In this document: positions 11,113-19,948 of the stretch, one piece after another | How the letters are laid out: each line of letters starts with the position of its first letter | Position numbering within the stretch: the stretch's first letter is position 1 | Assembly: GCF_040869045.1 (NCBI RefSeq) | Contig: NC_090320.1 | Location: forward strand, 117,623,112 to 117,687,111 | Reading direction: 5' to 3' | Origin: Eurosta solidaginis | Taxonomy: Eukaryota; Arthropoda; Insecta; Diptera; Tephritidae | DNA length: 64,000 nucleotides | Translations under genes and position numbers: made by a program | Notes under the pieces: generated by a model | The model's input: only the letters and a program-made list of their open reading frames with translations | Told to the model about the DNA's origin: nothing | Databases searched by the model: none

Positions 11113-11137
11113 ATTTGTTGTTGTTGTTGTAGCAGTG
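11113..11137 (-). repeat. LINE 3' tail (CAA)n
   Basis: The minus strand ends CTACAACAACAACAACAA directly after the last Cys/His tail codons. A short 3' tandem tail is typical of I-like LINEs, and the same tail type recurs at 60728. Confidence 0.7.
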
Positions 11138-11164
11138 CTTCGCCCGCCTAACAGCCGCGACCGA

Positions 11165-12032
11165 TCACAAATTTTCATCAATATCCTCTAACTGCTGCTC
11201 TAAAGAGATGGTTGGTGTCATGTGGGGACACATTGCAAGCGGGCATACATTTTGTATGTCGGGGTTGATTCTCGATAGGTAAGAGTTTAACCTGTTACAG
11301 TATCCAGAACCAAGTTGAGCAAGAGTGACACGCGTTTCCCTGGGGAGTATGCGTTCCTCTTCCACAAGTTTTGGGCACTTTTCTTTGAGTACTGGATTCC
11401 CCGGGCATTTCTTGACATAACGGTCCGACGCCTGTTTGTGGAGTTCACCAAGGACCTGCTTGTGTTTTTTTGCTTCATACGGCTGGGTTCTCAGGTGCCG
11501 TATTTCCTCAAAATGCTTACGGATATGACTCCTTAAGCCCCTACGTGGTGTTGGCTCATCAATCAGATGGCTGTTTGGATGCCCAGGTTTCTGGGTATTC
11601 AACAGGAACTGTTTGGTTAGGATCTCATTTCTCTCCCTGATGGGGAGTATTCTCGCCCCATTATGTAGATGGTGTTCTGGGGACATAAGGAGACAGCCCG
11701 TGGCGATTCTGAGAGCAGTATTTTGGCAGGCCTGTAGCTTCTTCCAATGGGTAATTTTTAGGCTTGGCTATGGGTGACGCGGAGCACGTAAACGGCCGGT
11801 TAATTTCTTTTTTTGTAGTAATGAGCGTTTCTTTATCTTTTACCCAGGTACAGCCAGCAAGGGATTTTAGGATTTTATAACGGCTCTGGATTTTCGGTAC
11901 AATTGCGGCTGCGTGCTCACCAAAATGTAGATCCTGATCAAGCGTCACATCCAAGATTTTGGGGTGCAAACCGTCGGTAGAGTAGTGCCATCGACGTGGA
12001 TGTTCAAAATGGTCGACATTTGGGACGTCCAT
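11165..12032 (-). pseudogene. LINE J1 RT thumb and C-terminal region
   Basis: Frames here carry the post-RT portion: LQSRYKILKSLAG-type thumb sequence near 11880, and a C-terminal tail with RVTLAQLGSGYCNRLNSYLS and a decayed Cys-His cluster (NVCPL..CPH). Such tails are common at the end of jockey/I ORF2 proteins. Several phase changes occur, including one inside the Cys-His cluster. Block A' does not contain the part below 11921. Confidence 0.65.
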
Positions 12033-12605
12033 GTTGTAAATAAGGTCGCGGAGGATTTAGTCGGTGATAATGCCAGGTTTCGCGAGGCGATAAAACTGGA
12101 GAGATCAGGGAGGTAGCCGTCTATTCTGTTGCAGACCTCATCGATCTGTGGGCCTGGGCCTTTGGCCATTATTGTGCAGTCATCGGCGTATGAAACGATA
12201 GTGACTCCTTCTGGTGGTGAAGGTAGATTAGATATGTACAAATTAAACAAAAGTGTGGATGGGACACCACCCCTGGCACCCCTTGTTTAATTTTTCTTGG
12301 TTTTGATGTTTCGTTTCTAAATTGCACCGATGCCTGCCGACCACCCAGATAATTTGTGGTGCACCTTTTAAGACATGGGGCAGGGTAGACCCTTCGAGGT
12401 CTTGCAGTAACGTGCCATGGTTGACCGTATCAAAAGCTTTTGATAGGTCTAGCGCTACGAGTACTGTTCTATGGTGGCGGTTTTGATTTAAACCACAATT
12501 AATCTGTGTGCTGATGGCATTTAGCGCGGTAGTGGTGCTATGGAGTTTTCTGAAGCAATGCTGATGACAGGCTAGCTGCAAATTTGCTTGGAAGTAGGGT
12601 AGCAA
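11945..12605 (-). pseudogene. LINE J1 reverse transcriptase palm
   Basis: Two minus frames out of phase with one another hold the RT palm. The upstream one has HQHCFRKLHSTTTALNAI and VLVALDLSKAFDTVNH with the first catalytic Asp. The downstream one has MFNLYISNLPSPP and IVSYADDCTIMA with the YADD box. The phase break lies near 12245 at the point where the PGVV-type motif should be. RT primes on nicked target DNA. As broken, it cannot be functional. Confidence 0.85.
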
Positions 12606-12814
12606 AATGGCTTCAAGTGTCTTTGCTACTGGCGATAGGAGATATATTGGACGATACGACTCTCATATGTTAGCTTGTTTCCCAGGCTTTAGTAGCGAGA
12701 CCACCTTGGTCATTTTCCATTTTTCGGGTATGACAAAGGTGGAAAGAGACAGGTTGAAGACATGTGCTAAATATTTGAAACCCTCTTTCCCTAGGCTTTT
12801 AAGCATCGGCATGG

Positions 12815-13531
12815 CTATGCCGTCTGGGCCCACTGCTTTGGATGGTTTAGCGTGACCAATGGCATCCTCAACCTCTCTGGCGGTGATGGTAATTGGTGAC
12901 GCGCTGAATTTATGTTTATGTGTGTGTCTGTTGGCCTCCTTCTATCTTTGTCGACCGTAGAATGCATTACATATTGACGGCAGAAAGCGCTCGCGCATTT
13001 TTTCGAATCCGACAGCACTTTATCGCCGAAGGCGATGGAATCTTTGTCATTGTGCACATACGGATTCGATAGGGACTTAACGGTGGACCAAAGTTTACCC
13101 ACACCGGCAGAGAGGTTACAACCTCTTAAGTGCTCCTCCCATTTCGCCCGCTTGTGTTCATCCACAAGCAATCTGATGCGTTAGTTTATATCCATTATTT
13201 GGGGGTCACCTGGGTCGAGCTGTCTTATAAGGTCACGTTCTCTCGCTAAATTTGCGGCCTCCGCCGGGAAGTGAGGCCGAATTTCGGGAATTCTCCCGGC
13301 GGGAATGAAACGTGCCGAGGCGGTTTCAATGACATTGCGGAAAGCACGCTCCCCTTGGCATGCATCAGTCGGGATAGGGAGGGCAGCAAAGAGGTTGTCT
13401 GTAAAATATTTGTATTCGTCCCACTTTCCTTTTTTAAAGTTTATGAAAGTGCGTTTTTCTGTAACGATGAAGTCGGCGGTACGCTCGAACGAAATAAGTA
13501 TAGGCGGGTGGTCGGATGCCAATGTTACCAT
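12815..13531 (-). pseudogene. LINE J1 endonuclease-RT linker
   Basis: The frame starts with the end of the endonuclease (LASDHPPILISF, holding the catalytic D-H pair) and continues through the Lys/Arg-rich linker ending with a degraded version of the HAKPSKAVGPDGI-type motif (NHPKQWAQTA, out of phase). An in-frame TAA near 13175 and a frameshift near 12880 break it. The same TAA is present in copy 2. Confidence 0.7.
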
Positions 13532-13534
13532 CGG

Positions 13535-14218
13535 CTACCAGTTGACGCAGTTTACGAGTTCTGCGCTCACGATTGAGATATCCGGCGAACTGTGACAGCT
13601 TCCTACCATATGTGTGGGGGCGTCTCCGTTTATTGTGCAGAATGTCGTTTCTTCTATTTGATCCGCCAACATCTCAACCCTACTGTCCGCCCGCAAGTTC
13701 GAATGCCATAGATCGTGATGGGCATTAAAGTCGCCTAAGATAATGCGATTGTTGCCAGTGAGTAAGGCGCTAATATTAGGGCGGTATCCACTGGGGCAAC
13801 AGGTGGCAGGATGGATGTAGATGTTGATGATTTCTAGGTTTGTATCGCCTGACCGGACAGATAGGCCTTGACGTTCTGAGACATTGTCCCTGCGGTCGAT
13901 GCCAGGATCAAATATATGATATTGCACAGAGTGGTGTATGATAAACGCGAGGCCACCTCCATTTCCGCTGATGCGATCTTTTCTGTGGAAATTATACCCA
14001 GAACAGGTTTGCAGTACAGATCTTGCTGTGAGTTTAGTCTCTTGAATCGCAGCAATGCGGATGTTGTGCCGCTTCATGAAATCGACTATCTCCGTGATCT
14101 TCCCAGTTAGTCCATTACAGTTTAACTGCAGAATTCTGAAGTGCATAGGGGGAGACGTCGCCACTCTGGGAGTCAGTGACGGGTGACTACGCCTGGGTTG
14201 AGGAAGGCTAGGACGCAA
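13535..14218 (-). pseudogene. LINE J1 apurinic-type endonuclease
   Basis: An exonuclease-endonuclease-phosphatase fold is visible: RILQLNCNGLTGK (first Asn), RIAAIQETKL with the catalytic Glu, GGGLAFIIHH, and IILGDFNAHHDLWHS with the D-x-N motif. This domain nicks target DNA to start insertion. An in-frame TAG (NCVNW then stop) separates it from the final SDHPP motif. Copy 2 carries the same TAG, so the defect predates the duplication. Confidence 0.85.
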
Positions 14219-14649
14219 CTGCTGCAGCGGGTACTAATTGTGGCTTGCTGAGCAGCTGGGCTGCTGGAAAGACTACGGGACGGCCTTGGACGTGAACAGG
14301 AATGAGCCACAAAAGATTTGTAAAAGTTACGTGGACGTCGGGTTTTGGGATCAAGCCCATAACAACCTGTCCGATGCAACCATCCCTTACACGGGACACA
14401 CTGAACAGAGTATGACCGTCCTAAAAAGATTCTTTTTCGGCAGATGCAGCAAAACCATTTCTCAGGACCGGGGTCAGGAGACGGACCCGGATTGGATTCG
14501 ATACCTTCCCGGAGCAAGAGAATATGGAGCATTCCCGCTGCAAGGAGCTGCTGGGAGGATGACAATTTGTGGGAGGGATGTAATAAATTAAATGGGGTTA
14601 CACTGAAATGAAAAATCATCGGGAAAAATCCCGAGTCGCTCCGGTACAT
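14173..14649 (-). pseudogene. LINE J1 N-terminal zinc finger and 2A-like motif
   Basis: This N-terminal region begins with a hydrophobic stretch (LLAAGMLHILLLRE), then GIESNPGP, then a PHD-like Cys/His finger: CCICRKRI, QCVPC and WLHRTGC. The finger probably binds element RNA or DNA. The GIESNPGP motif at 14482-14505 closely resembles the C-terminus of 2A ribosome-skipping peptides, which are known from several non-LTR retrotransposon families. A frameshift separates it from the endonuclease frame. Confidence 0.7.
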
Positions 14650-14674
14650 AGAACCGACTGCCTTGGGAAGCGGT

Positions 14675-15215
14675 CAAATAATTTTGTTTTAACTTCTTCG
14701 GATGACGGATACGATTGTCTTCCTTCGAAACCGATTAATAGTGGCATGAGCTGCTCTGGCAAGCCCAGACAGTAAATTCCAGCCAACCAGCGATCGTCAA
14801 CTTCCCATCCTGCGCTATTTAATTTGTGGTAAATAGAAGTAATGGATTCTATGTACGATTCCATAGATTGACAGTTTTCGAATTTGATCGAAACAAATTT
14901 GATTAACAGACTGACTGTTCGTAGAAACCCTGTATCTTCATATAATTTTTAAGTTTCTCCCATATCTCTAGTGCAGTTTTACATGATCTAATATGCGCAT
15001 ATATAGATTTCTCCACAGACAGCACTAGTGTAGCCTTTGCCTCCCCAAGTTTAGAGACACCTTTTTCAATAGCACCCGAGGTTTCAGTGTTTATGGTAAT
15101 GCAATTGGTGAGCCCCTTCGACTCCAATAAGTTTTCCATTGCAAATGACCAATCGTGGTAATTATCGCCGCCAGGCAACTTTTCAAATACAAATTATCTA
15201 TGTAGTTCCGCCATC
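14675..15215 (-). pseudogene. Copia-type Gag (UBN2-like)
   Basis: Two frames out of phase hold the Gag. The upstream one begins near ATGGCGGAACTACATAG, shows a TAG after six codons, and continues as YHDWSFAMENLLESKGL and ALEIWEKLKNYM. The downstream one has MESYIESITSIYHKLNSAG and VDDRWLAGIYCLGLPEQ. These are hallmark motifs of copia-type Gag. The break near 14925 is a frameshift. Gag builds the particle. Confidence 0.8.
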
Positions 15216-15360
15216 GTGTTTAACCAAGGTTTTTTTTTCTTCTTGCAACAAATGCCGTACACAATAATAATAATACCTTTAAATATAGCAACTAATGCTT
15301 TCAAATGAATTCCGATTCAATATCCCGATGATGCTTAATACAAAATTAATTCAAATAAAA

Positions 15361-15371
15361 GGCCCATAACC
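15361..15371 (-). promoter_or_regulatory. Copia primer-binding site
   Basis: The minus strand reads GGTTATGGGCC immediately after an LTR end in CCCAACA. This matches the copia primer-binding site, which pairs with an internal stretch of initiator Met-tRNA rather than its 3' end. Confidence 0.85.
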
Positions 15372-15542
15372 TGTTGGGAGATATTGAATAAAACACGTGT
15401 GTATTCTTCGGCGATTTGTTGTATTAAGGGAAGAGTACAAAATTTATTTCAAAGACATTACAAGATAGAGATGAGCATGTGACAGTGTTGTGCAAACCTA
15501 TCTCTAGCAGATATAGACGAGTGACAGCGTTGCGTAAACTAA
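15372..15542 (-). repeat. Copia 5' LTR, partial
   Basis: The plus strand begins TGTTGGGAGATATT next to the primer-binding site, like the TGTTGGAATAT end of copia LTRs, and includes AATAAA. The outer part is lost at the Harbinger fragment. Confidence 0.75.
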
Positions 15543-15606
15543 CACCCCTATTATGAATTTTCATACGATAGACGATAAACGCTTGCTACCGTATCGTAAA
15601 AAATGT
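15543..15606. mobile_element. Harbinger-1 terminal repeat fragment
   Basis: CACCCCTATTATGAA followed by TACGATAGACGATAAACGC matches the terminal repeat of the complete element at 32591-33410. Only one end is present. The same fragment lies in the duplicate block at 38603-38668. Confidence 0.7.
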
Positions 15607-15624
15607 ATATTCTAGCACGGTGCG

Positions 15625-16040
15625 TGGTAGCACGGAGAATATATGTATATATATGAAAAAGGAATAAAAAGGTAAATATTTGTATAAGTAATAATGACAA
15701 TACATAGTTTATTTTGTATTATTACGTTTGGTATGTGGCGTGACAGCAGCAGCGACTTTCTTCCTCCGTGGTTGAAATAGAACAGCAAACAAGAAAATAA
15801 TCTCCGTTTTGTTGGACCGGGGATCGTGCGGGGGTTTTCCAAGGGATATTTTTTATCGGATGGAAAACTCAGTTGCCCGTGTTATGCTGCTTATATGTGT
15901 GAGTGACAATATGAGGTCGTATGCATGCGTGTTAGCAATACATGACAGTGTATTTATGTAAATACATATGTGCAACTAAATGAATTATGCATTGGGGTGG
16001 CCGTGTAAAATAGATACAAATATTTAGGTTCAGACCTAAA
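15625..16040. repeat. Segment R, copy 1 (three copies in window)
   Basis: This roughly 400-bp sequence begins at a TATATGTATATATATG tract, contains GGCGTGACAGCAGCAGCGAC, and ends near a GTTCAGACCTAAACAT palindrome-like patch. It recurs at 38685-39083 and, split by later insertions, at 27237-27533 plus 33411-33560. It has no coding domain. Its nature is unknown; an LTR or leader fragment is possible. Confidence 0.75.
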
Positions 16041-17011
16041 CATGCCGGCCCCCTTGCGGTAAGCAACACATGTGCGAGGAATTCCATGCTTCAGCTGTCA
16101 CACACAGTAGTATTTAAAAACTAGATTTAATTTTTTGTTTATTTTGAACAAATGTGTGTTGGCTGATCGCGTCCGTACTTCATCGATAATAGTGGCCGCT
16201 GTAGGAAGAAAAGAAGCAAAATATTAAAGCTGAAAACAAGAAGGGGTTACAATTCAACGCACTTTATTAGTATAAACCTCGTTTGGATTTCGAGGTTTTC
16301 GTAGTCTGGTCGAAGAGGACATGTCCCCGTTCCAGATTTCGACGATTGTAAGATTCTTTTCCATCTGGACAAAGAGGCCAAGTCTTCGTTCCAGATTTTA
16401 ACTTTATGAGATTTAAGGTTATATCCAGACGGAAAGGACGGGTCTCCGTGCCAGATTGGATTTATTTTGTTATTTTTCATTTTAATTTTAATAAAATGTT
16501 TTATTTTAAATGAATATTGGTTGGGTGGCGAACGCTTTAATAATTTTGAGTTATTTCGAAAGTTGGAAAAGTGGCTGGCAACTCCACTCCACGAAAACTT
16601 GTAATTTGGACTACGACCGAAAAATTTGTTATTTCCAATATGATCGAAAGTTTGTAGCTTTATTTTTATTTTGTGACTACTTTTGTCACAAAATTCCTGC
16701 CACCCAAGAAAGGTTTCGCATTTCAGGCTAGTTTTTGTAGTATTCGACAAAAACTCTTGCTAAATAATGTTTAGTTGTAACTCATTCTTAACCTTTAACG
16801 TTTTTTCCCATTTCTTTTGTCATTCGTGGTTATTTTTACAAGATTCAGTAAAACATTCATGACACATTTAATTTTGAATATTGATGGAAAAAAAAATGGT
16901 TCCTGTGATGCGCCTCGGAAACACGCATACTCAAAATTGGTGCTTATTTATTTTGCTGAAATGGCAACACCACCAGCGAAATTGAAGTGTTAAGTGAAAG
17001 AGAAGGAAAGA
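16041..17011. other. Unassigned sequence in duplication block A
   Basis: No gene is recognised. A minus frame at 16247-16750 has no known domain. The stretch repeats in block A' with small indels, including a 20-30 bp replacement near 39600. It could be part of an unrecognised LTR element. Confidence 0.4.
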
Positions 17012-17196
17012 ATGACAAATGGAAGAAGAAGAATGTCATTACATAATAAACATGATGATGGTAAGTAAACAAGTTGTAAAATTTTATAATTTGTGTTAAA
17101 TTAATCATTTTAATAACTTCTTCTTCTTTTCTTTTCTTTTCAGATTATGCAAATTATTATGAGCTCCTTGGGGTACACACGTACTTGCACGCCTGA
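17012..17196 (+). CDS. Candidate spliced mini-gene with J-domain-like start, copy 1
   Basis: An ATG at 17012 opens a short frame that reaches a donor GATG|GTAAGT (17060/17061). An acceptor with a strong pyrimidine tract, TTTTCTTTTCAG (17143), restores the frame and encodes DYANYYELLGV before a TGA at 17194, giving about 33 residues. NYYELLGV resembles the first helix of DnaJ J-domains, which activate Hsp70, but no HPD motif follows. The same structure exists at 40068-40249, where two of the three coding differences I see are synonymous. It may be a truncated capture of a DnaJ gene or chance. Confidence 0.3.
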
Positions 17197-18400
17197 ATAT
17201 TGATTCACCCCAAAAAGAATGGTTTGAGGTTTTGCCCTTCACGGATGAAGGTGGACATCAAACAAATTTACATATGCCAATTATGTACCGGAATAATGTA
17301 AGATGTTTTAAGACAAGATGTGCATTTAAGGTTTCTTTCTAGTTTTTGTGCTAGAAAATCCAGAAATGATCGCAGAAGCGATCAGTTGTAAATATTAGTT
17401 TATTTGTGCAAAGTTAATTGCAATTTTGTTTTTGTAGTGCATTCCTTGTCTCACAATAGCCAACAAAAAATGTTGTGAGTTATTGTAAGAAATAAGAGAA
17501 AGCATTTAAACTTTAAAAAAATGTTGTTATGTATTGGAAAAAAAGAAATGCACAATTTACGAATATGGGTTTTGTTTAATTTTTGTAATCTTTTAATGCA
17601 ATGGTTAAAAACCATTGTACAAAACGCAATGCAAGCCATTATTTATACTCTTATTGAGTAGTTTTAATGATATCGGTTTGATATCTACTAATTATACCCG
17701 CATGTGGATGGGTATAATAGGAATTTTTTTTTGCGGTTTAGATTTCTTATGTAGTTAGTCCAATTACACCAACTTGACTTAACATGATAAATTAATTTTA
17801 TAATGAATGATGCCGGTTGTGTTAACCAAAGTTTTGTCAAGTTATTGTAGTTCGACTGTTATTTGTCTGAAACAATATTAAACCCTTTTATATTTAGGAA
17901 CAGCTGAACTGAAAAGGATTTTTAAACGGAAGAAAACGAGCCCAAATGACTAAATGAATGAACGTTTGTACGTAGTAATATGCTTGTAGTTAGTTTGGTA
18001 GTTAGTTTATATATTTTATATATTTTTTCGCTGGGGATATAGGTTATTTTTCAAGGATTTCGTTTTTAGTTTTCATAGACTTGGTATCTGCACCCTGTTG
18101 ACTTTTACTTTTTAATTTTGAAATAAAAGTTTTTATTTTGTACGCCAACTCTGGCTAAGCAAGTCGAACGTTTCTTTGCTCGTCTTTTTGAAAATTTAAT
18201 TAATTGGTTTAAAGTCTCAAACAATTGTGAGAATTGCTAAATACATGGTTATATCCTTTCTATTGATTGGAAGTTAGTGGACGCTTTTTGCTCTCTGGCG
18301 TATTTCTTGTAAAAGTGGATAGTTGTGAATCTAAAATTAAATTGCAGTGCAACAACAATAACTAATGCACTTATAAATTTAATTGCATGCAACAACAACT
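17197..18400. other. Unassigned AT-rich sequence and LINE 5' region
   Basis: No gene is recognised. A 9-bp hairpin ATTATACCC...GGGTATAAT lies at about 17691-17718. The segment is shared with block A', where a short extra insertion is seen near 41020. The LINE 5' UTR probably starts somewhere past 18000. Confidence 0.4.
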
Positions 18401-18580
18401 AGTGCGTAGAACAAGTAAATACACTTTGCCCCATTACTAACTAACCTCACACTTGCCAAGCGGTCAACTGCGCTACTTGTGTGTGAAGACATCTTTCCAT
18501 CAGTTTATATAAAGGTGACCAGACGTTCATTATTGAATCTACTTGCTCGCTTTGTTTTCGTTTTTGATCTCAACTTAATT

Positions 18581-19948
18581 ATGGATGACTTTTGCGGAAA
18601 ATGTGATAAGGGTTTTGTTCGTATTGACAATACAAGTGTGCCGTGTAATGGCTTTTGTAAAAAGCGCTTCCATCGTGTGTGCTGTGAGGGCGCCATCACT
18701 GAATATGACGTTAAACTAATAAAATCAAATTATCATATACGCTACATGTGTGCGGAGTGTGTAAATGCGCCTATTAAAATTTCGAAGGCATTTGACTCCG
18801 TCCTAGCCTCTCAAAAACTGGGGCTGGAAGCCATAATGACTGCCTTTGAAGTAAAATTCAGGGATTTGTCTACCCAAATAGATGGCATAAAAAACTTAAT
18901 TTGTTGTAACCAAACTGTTAACATAGAGGAAGAAAAAAGTAGCAACAAGGACAAAGCGAAGGAAAAAGCAAGCTCAAATAAGCGCAGTGCTAAAAATAAG
19001 AATAAAAACAAAAACAAAAAGAACAATCGTTATAACATTGGTGTGTTGCCTGCCGAAATCGGTGCGCTCAAAGCTGCAGTGAGTTCGTGTACTTTTCCCC
19101 CAAAACACAACAACGATGCTATGCTTACATATGCAATGGATCTATGCACTTTCTCGCCGCTGCCTTCTGGCTCGCATTCGCAGTGTACGGGTCCCCCTCT
19201 CAACACTCCTCTAGAAGGTTCACAGCTACATATAGCTAATATTGCATCGGCTATGCTCACACCTACACACCTCTCTGTGCCTATCCCACCTTCGTTTTCG
19301 TCAATTGTTTTGTCACCATCCGCTGTCTGCAGGGACGCCAGGCTGTCTACTGTTGAAAATTCTGGCGCCGCTAATTCAAACAATTTCACCGCCGCCGATA
19401 ATGTACATATTGTCGTCCCACATACTAATAATGATGCCGTCGACACCTCAAGTACCTCTTATGCTGTAAATACCAATGATAAGCCTCATTCCGCTAATAT
19501 TGGGTCTCCTGATAACGCTCATAATATTATTAATGATGTTAATACTGGAATGCAACCTGAGGCCCACAGAGAGATTACTGCTGTGCCGCCTCGTAGGTCG
19601 ATATTTGTATCACGGCTTCACGCATCGTTGACGGAAGATGACATAGTTAACTATATTGTATCCAAGCTTGATTCTAAACCTATTAAATTACGTGTTTACA
19701 AATTTAATTTTAAGTATGAAAGGGACATTTCGTCTTTTAAAATATCAGTGCCTGATGCATATTTTGACAAAATTCTTGAACAGTCTTTTTGGCCGAAACA
19801 TCCGGTGGTACATTTGTTCAAAAAAAAGGCAAATGTAAGACTTTCAAAAAAACTTACCGGACTCGGCAAGAATACCACAGACGTAAATATCGGTTTGTCT
19901 TATATATCTATTCATTACAGAATGTTCGTGGCTTACGATCCAAATTGA
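18581..19948 (+). CDS. LINE D1 ORF1 protein (PHD-like finger, RRM-like C-terminus)
   Basis: The ATG at 18581 is preferred over the upstream in-frame one because the Cys-rich domain begins directly after it (MDDFCGKCDKGF). Residues 1-65 form a PHD-like C4HC3 pattern: CGKC, CNGFCKKRFHRVCC, YMCAEC. Then come a coiled-coil-like part, a Lys/Asn-rich segment and a Ser/Thr/Asn-rich linker. Around 350-440 an RRM-like fold (SIFVSRLHASLTEDDIVNYI ... WPKHPVVHLF) follows. Such ORF1 proteins bind the element RNA. The frame is open for about 455 codons. Its end overlaps ORF2 in another phase. Confidence 0.8.
   Translation: MDDFCGKCDKGFVRIDNTSVPCNGFCKKRFHRVCCEGAITEYDVKLIKSNYHIRYMCAECVNAPIKISKAFDSVLASQKLGLEAIMTAFEVKFRDLSTQIDGIKNLICCNQTVNIEEEKSSNKDKAKEKASSNKRSAKNKNKNKNKKNNRYNIGVLPAEIGALKAAVSSCTFPPKHNNDAMLTYAMDLCTFSPLPSGSHSQCTGPPLNTPLEGSQLHIANIASAMLTPTHLSVPIPPSFSSIVLSPSAVCRDARLSTVENSGAANSNNFTAADNVHIVVPHTNNDAVDTSSTSYAVNTNDKPHSANIGSPDNAHNIINDVNTGMQPEAHREITAVPPRRSIFVSRLHASLTEDDIVNYIVSKLDSKPIKLRVYKFNFKYERDISSFKISVPDAYFDKILEQSFWPKHPVVHLFKKKANVRLSKKLTGLGKNTTDVNIGLSYISIHYRMFVAYDPN

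Larger units (their letters stand above)
11113..14673 (-). mobile_element. Jockey/I-like LINE, copy 1 (J1)
   Basis: Minus-strand order: N-terminal zinc-finger region with a 2A-like motif, apurinic-type endonuclease, RT and a Cys/His C-terminal tail. A (CAA)n 3' tail follows, seen as (GTTGTT)n on the plus strand at 11113-11137. Stops and frameshifts cut the frame at several places. It belongs to the jockey/I group of non-LTR elements. The 5' end near 14673 is set by comparison with the copy at 63120, and abuts copia Gag. Two more copies lie at 34962-37733 and 63120-64000. Confidence 0.85.
14674..15542 (-). mobile_element. Truncated Ty1/copia element, copy 1
   Basis: Minus-strand order is partial LTR (from 15542 to 15372), primer-binding site, leader and Gag N-terminal half. 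The Gag is cut off at about 14674 by the 5' end of LINE J1, and the LTR is cut at 15543 by a Harbinger terminal repeat. No protease, integrase or RT remains. A second copy lies at 37734-38602. Confidence 0.85.
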
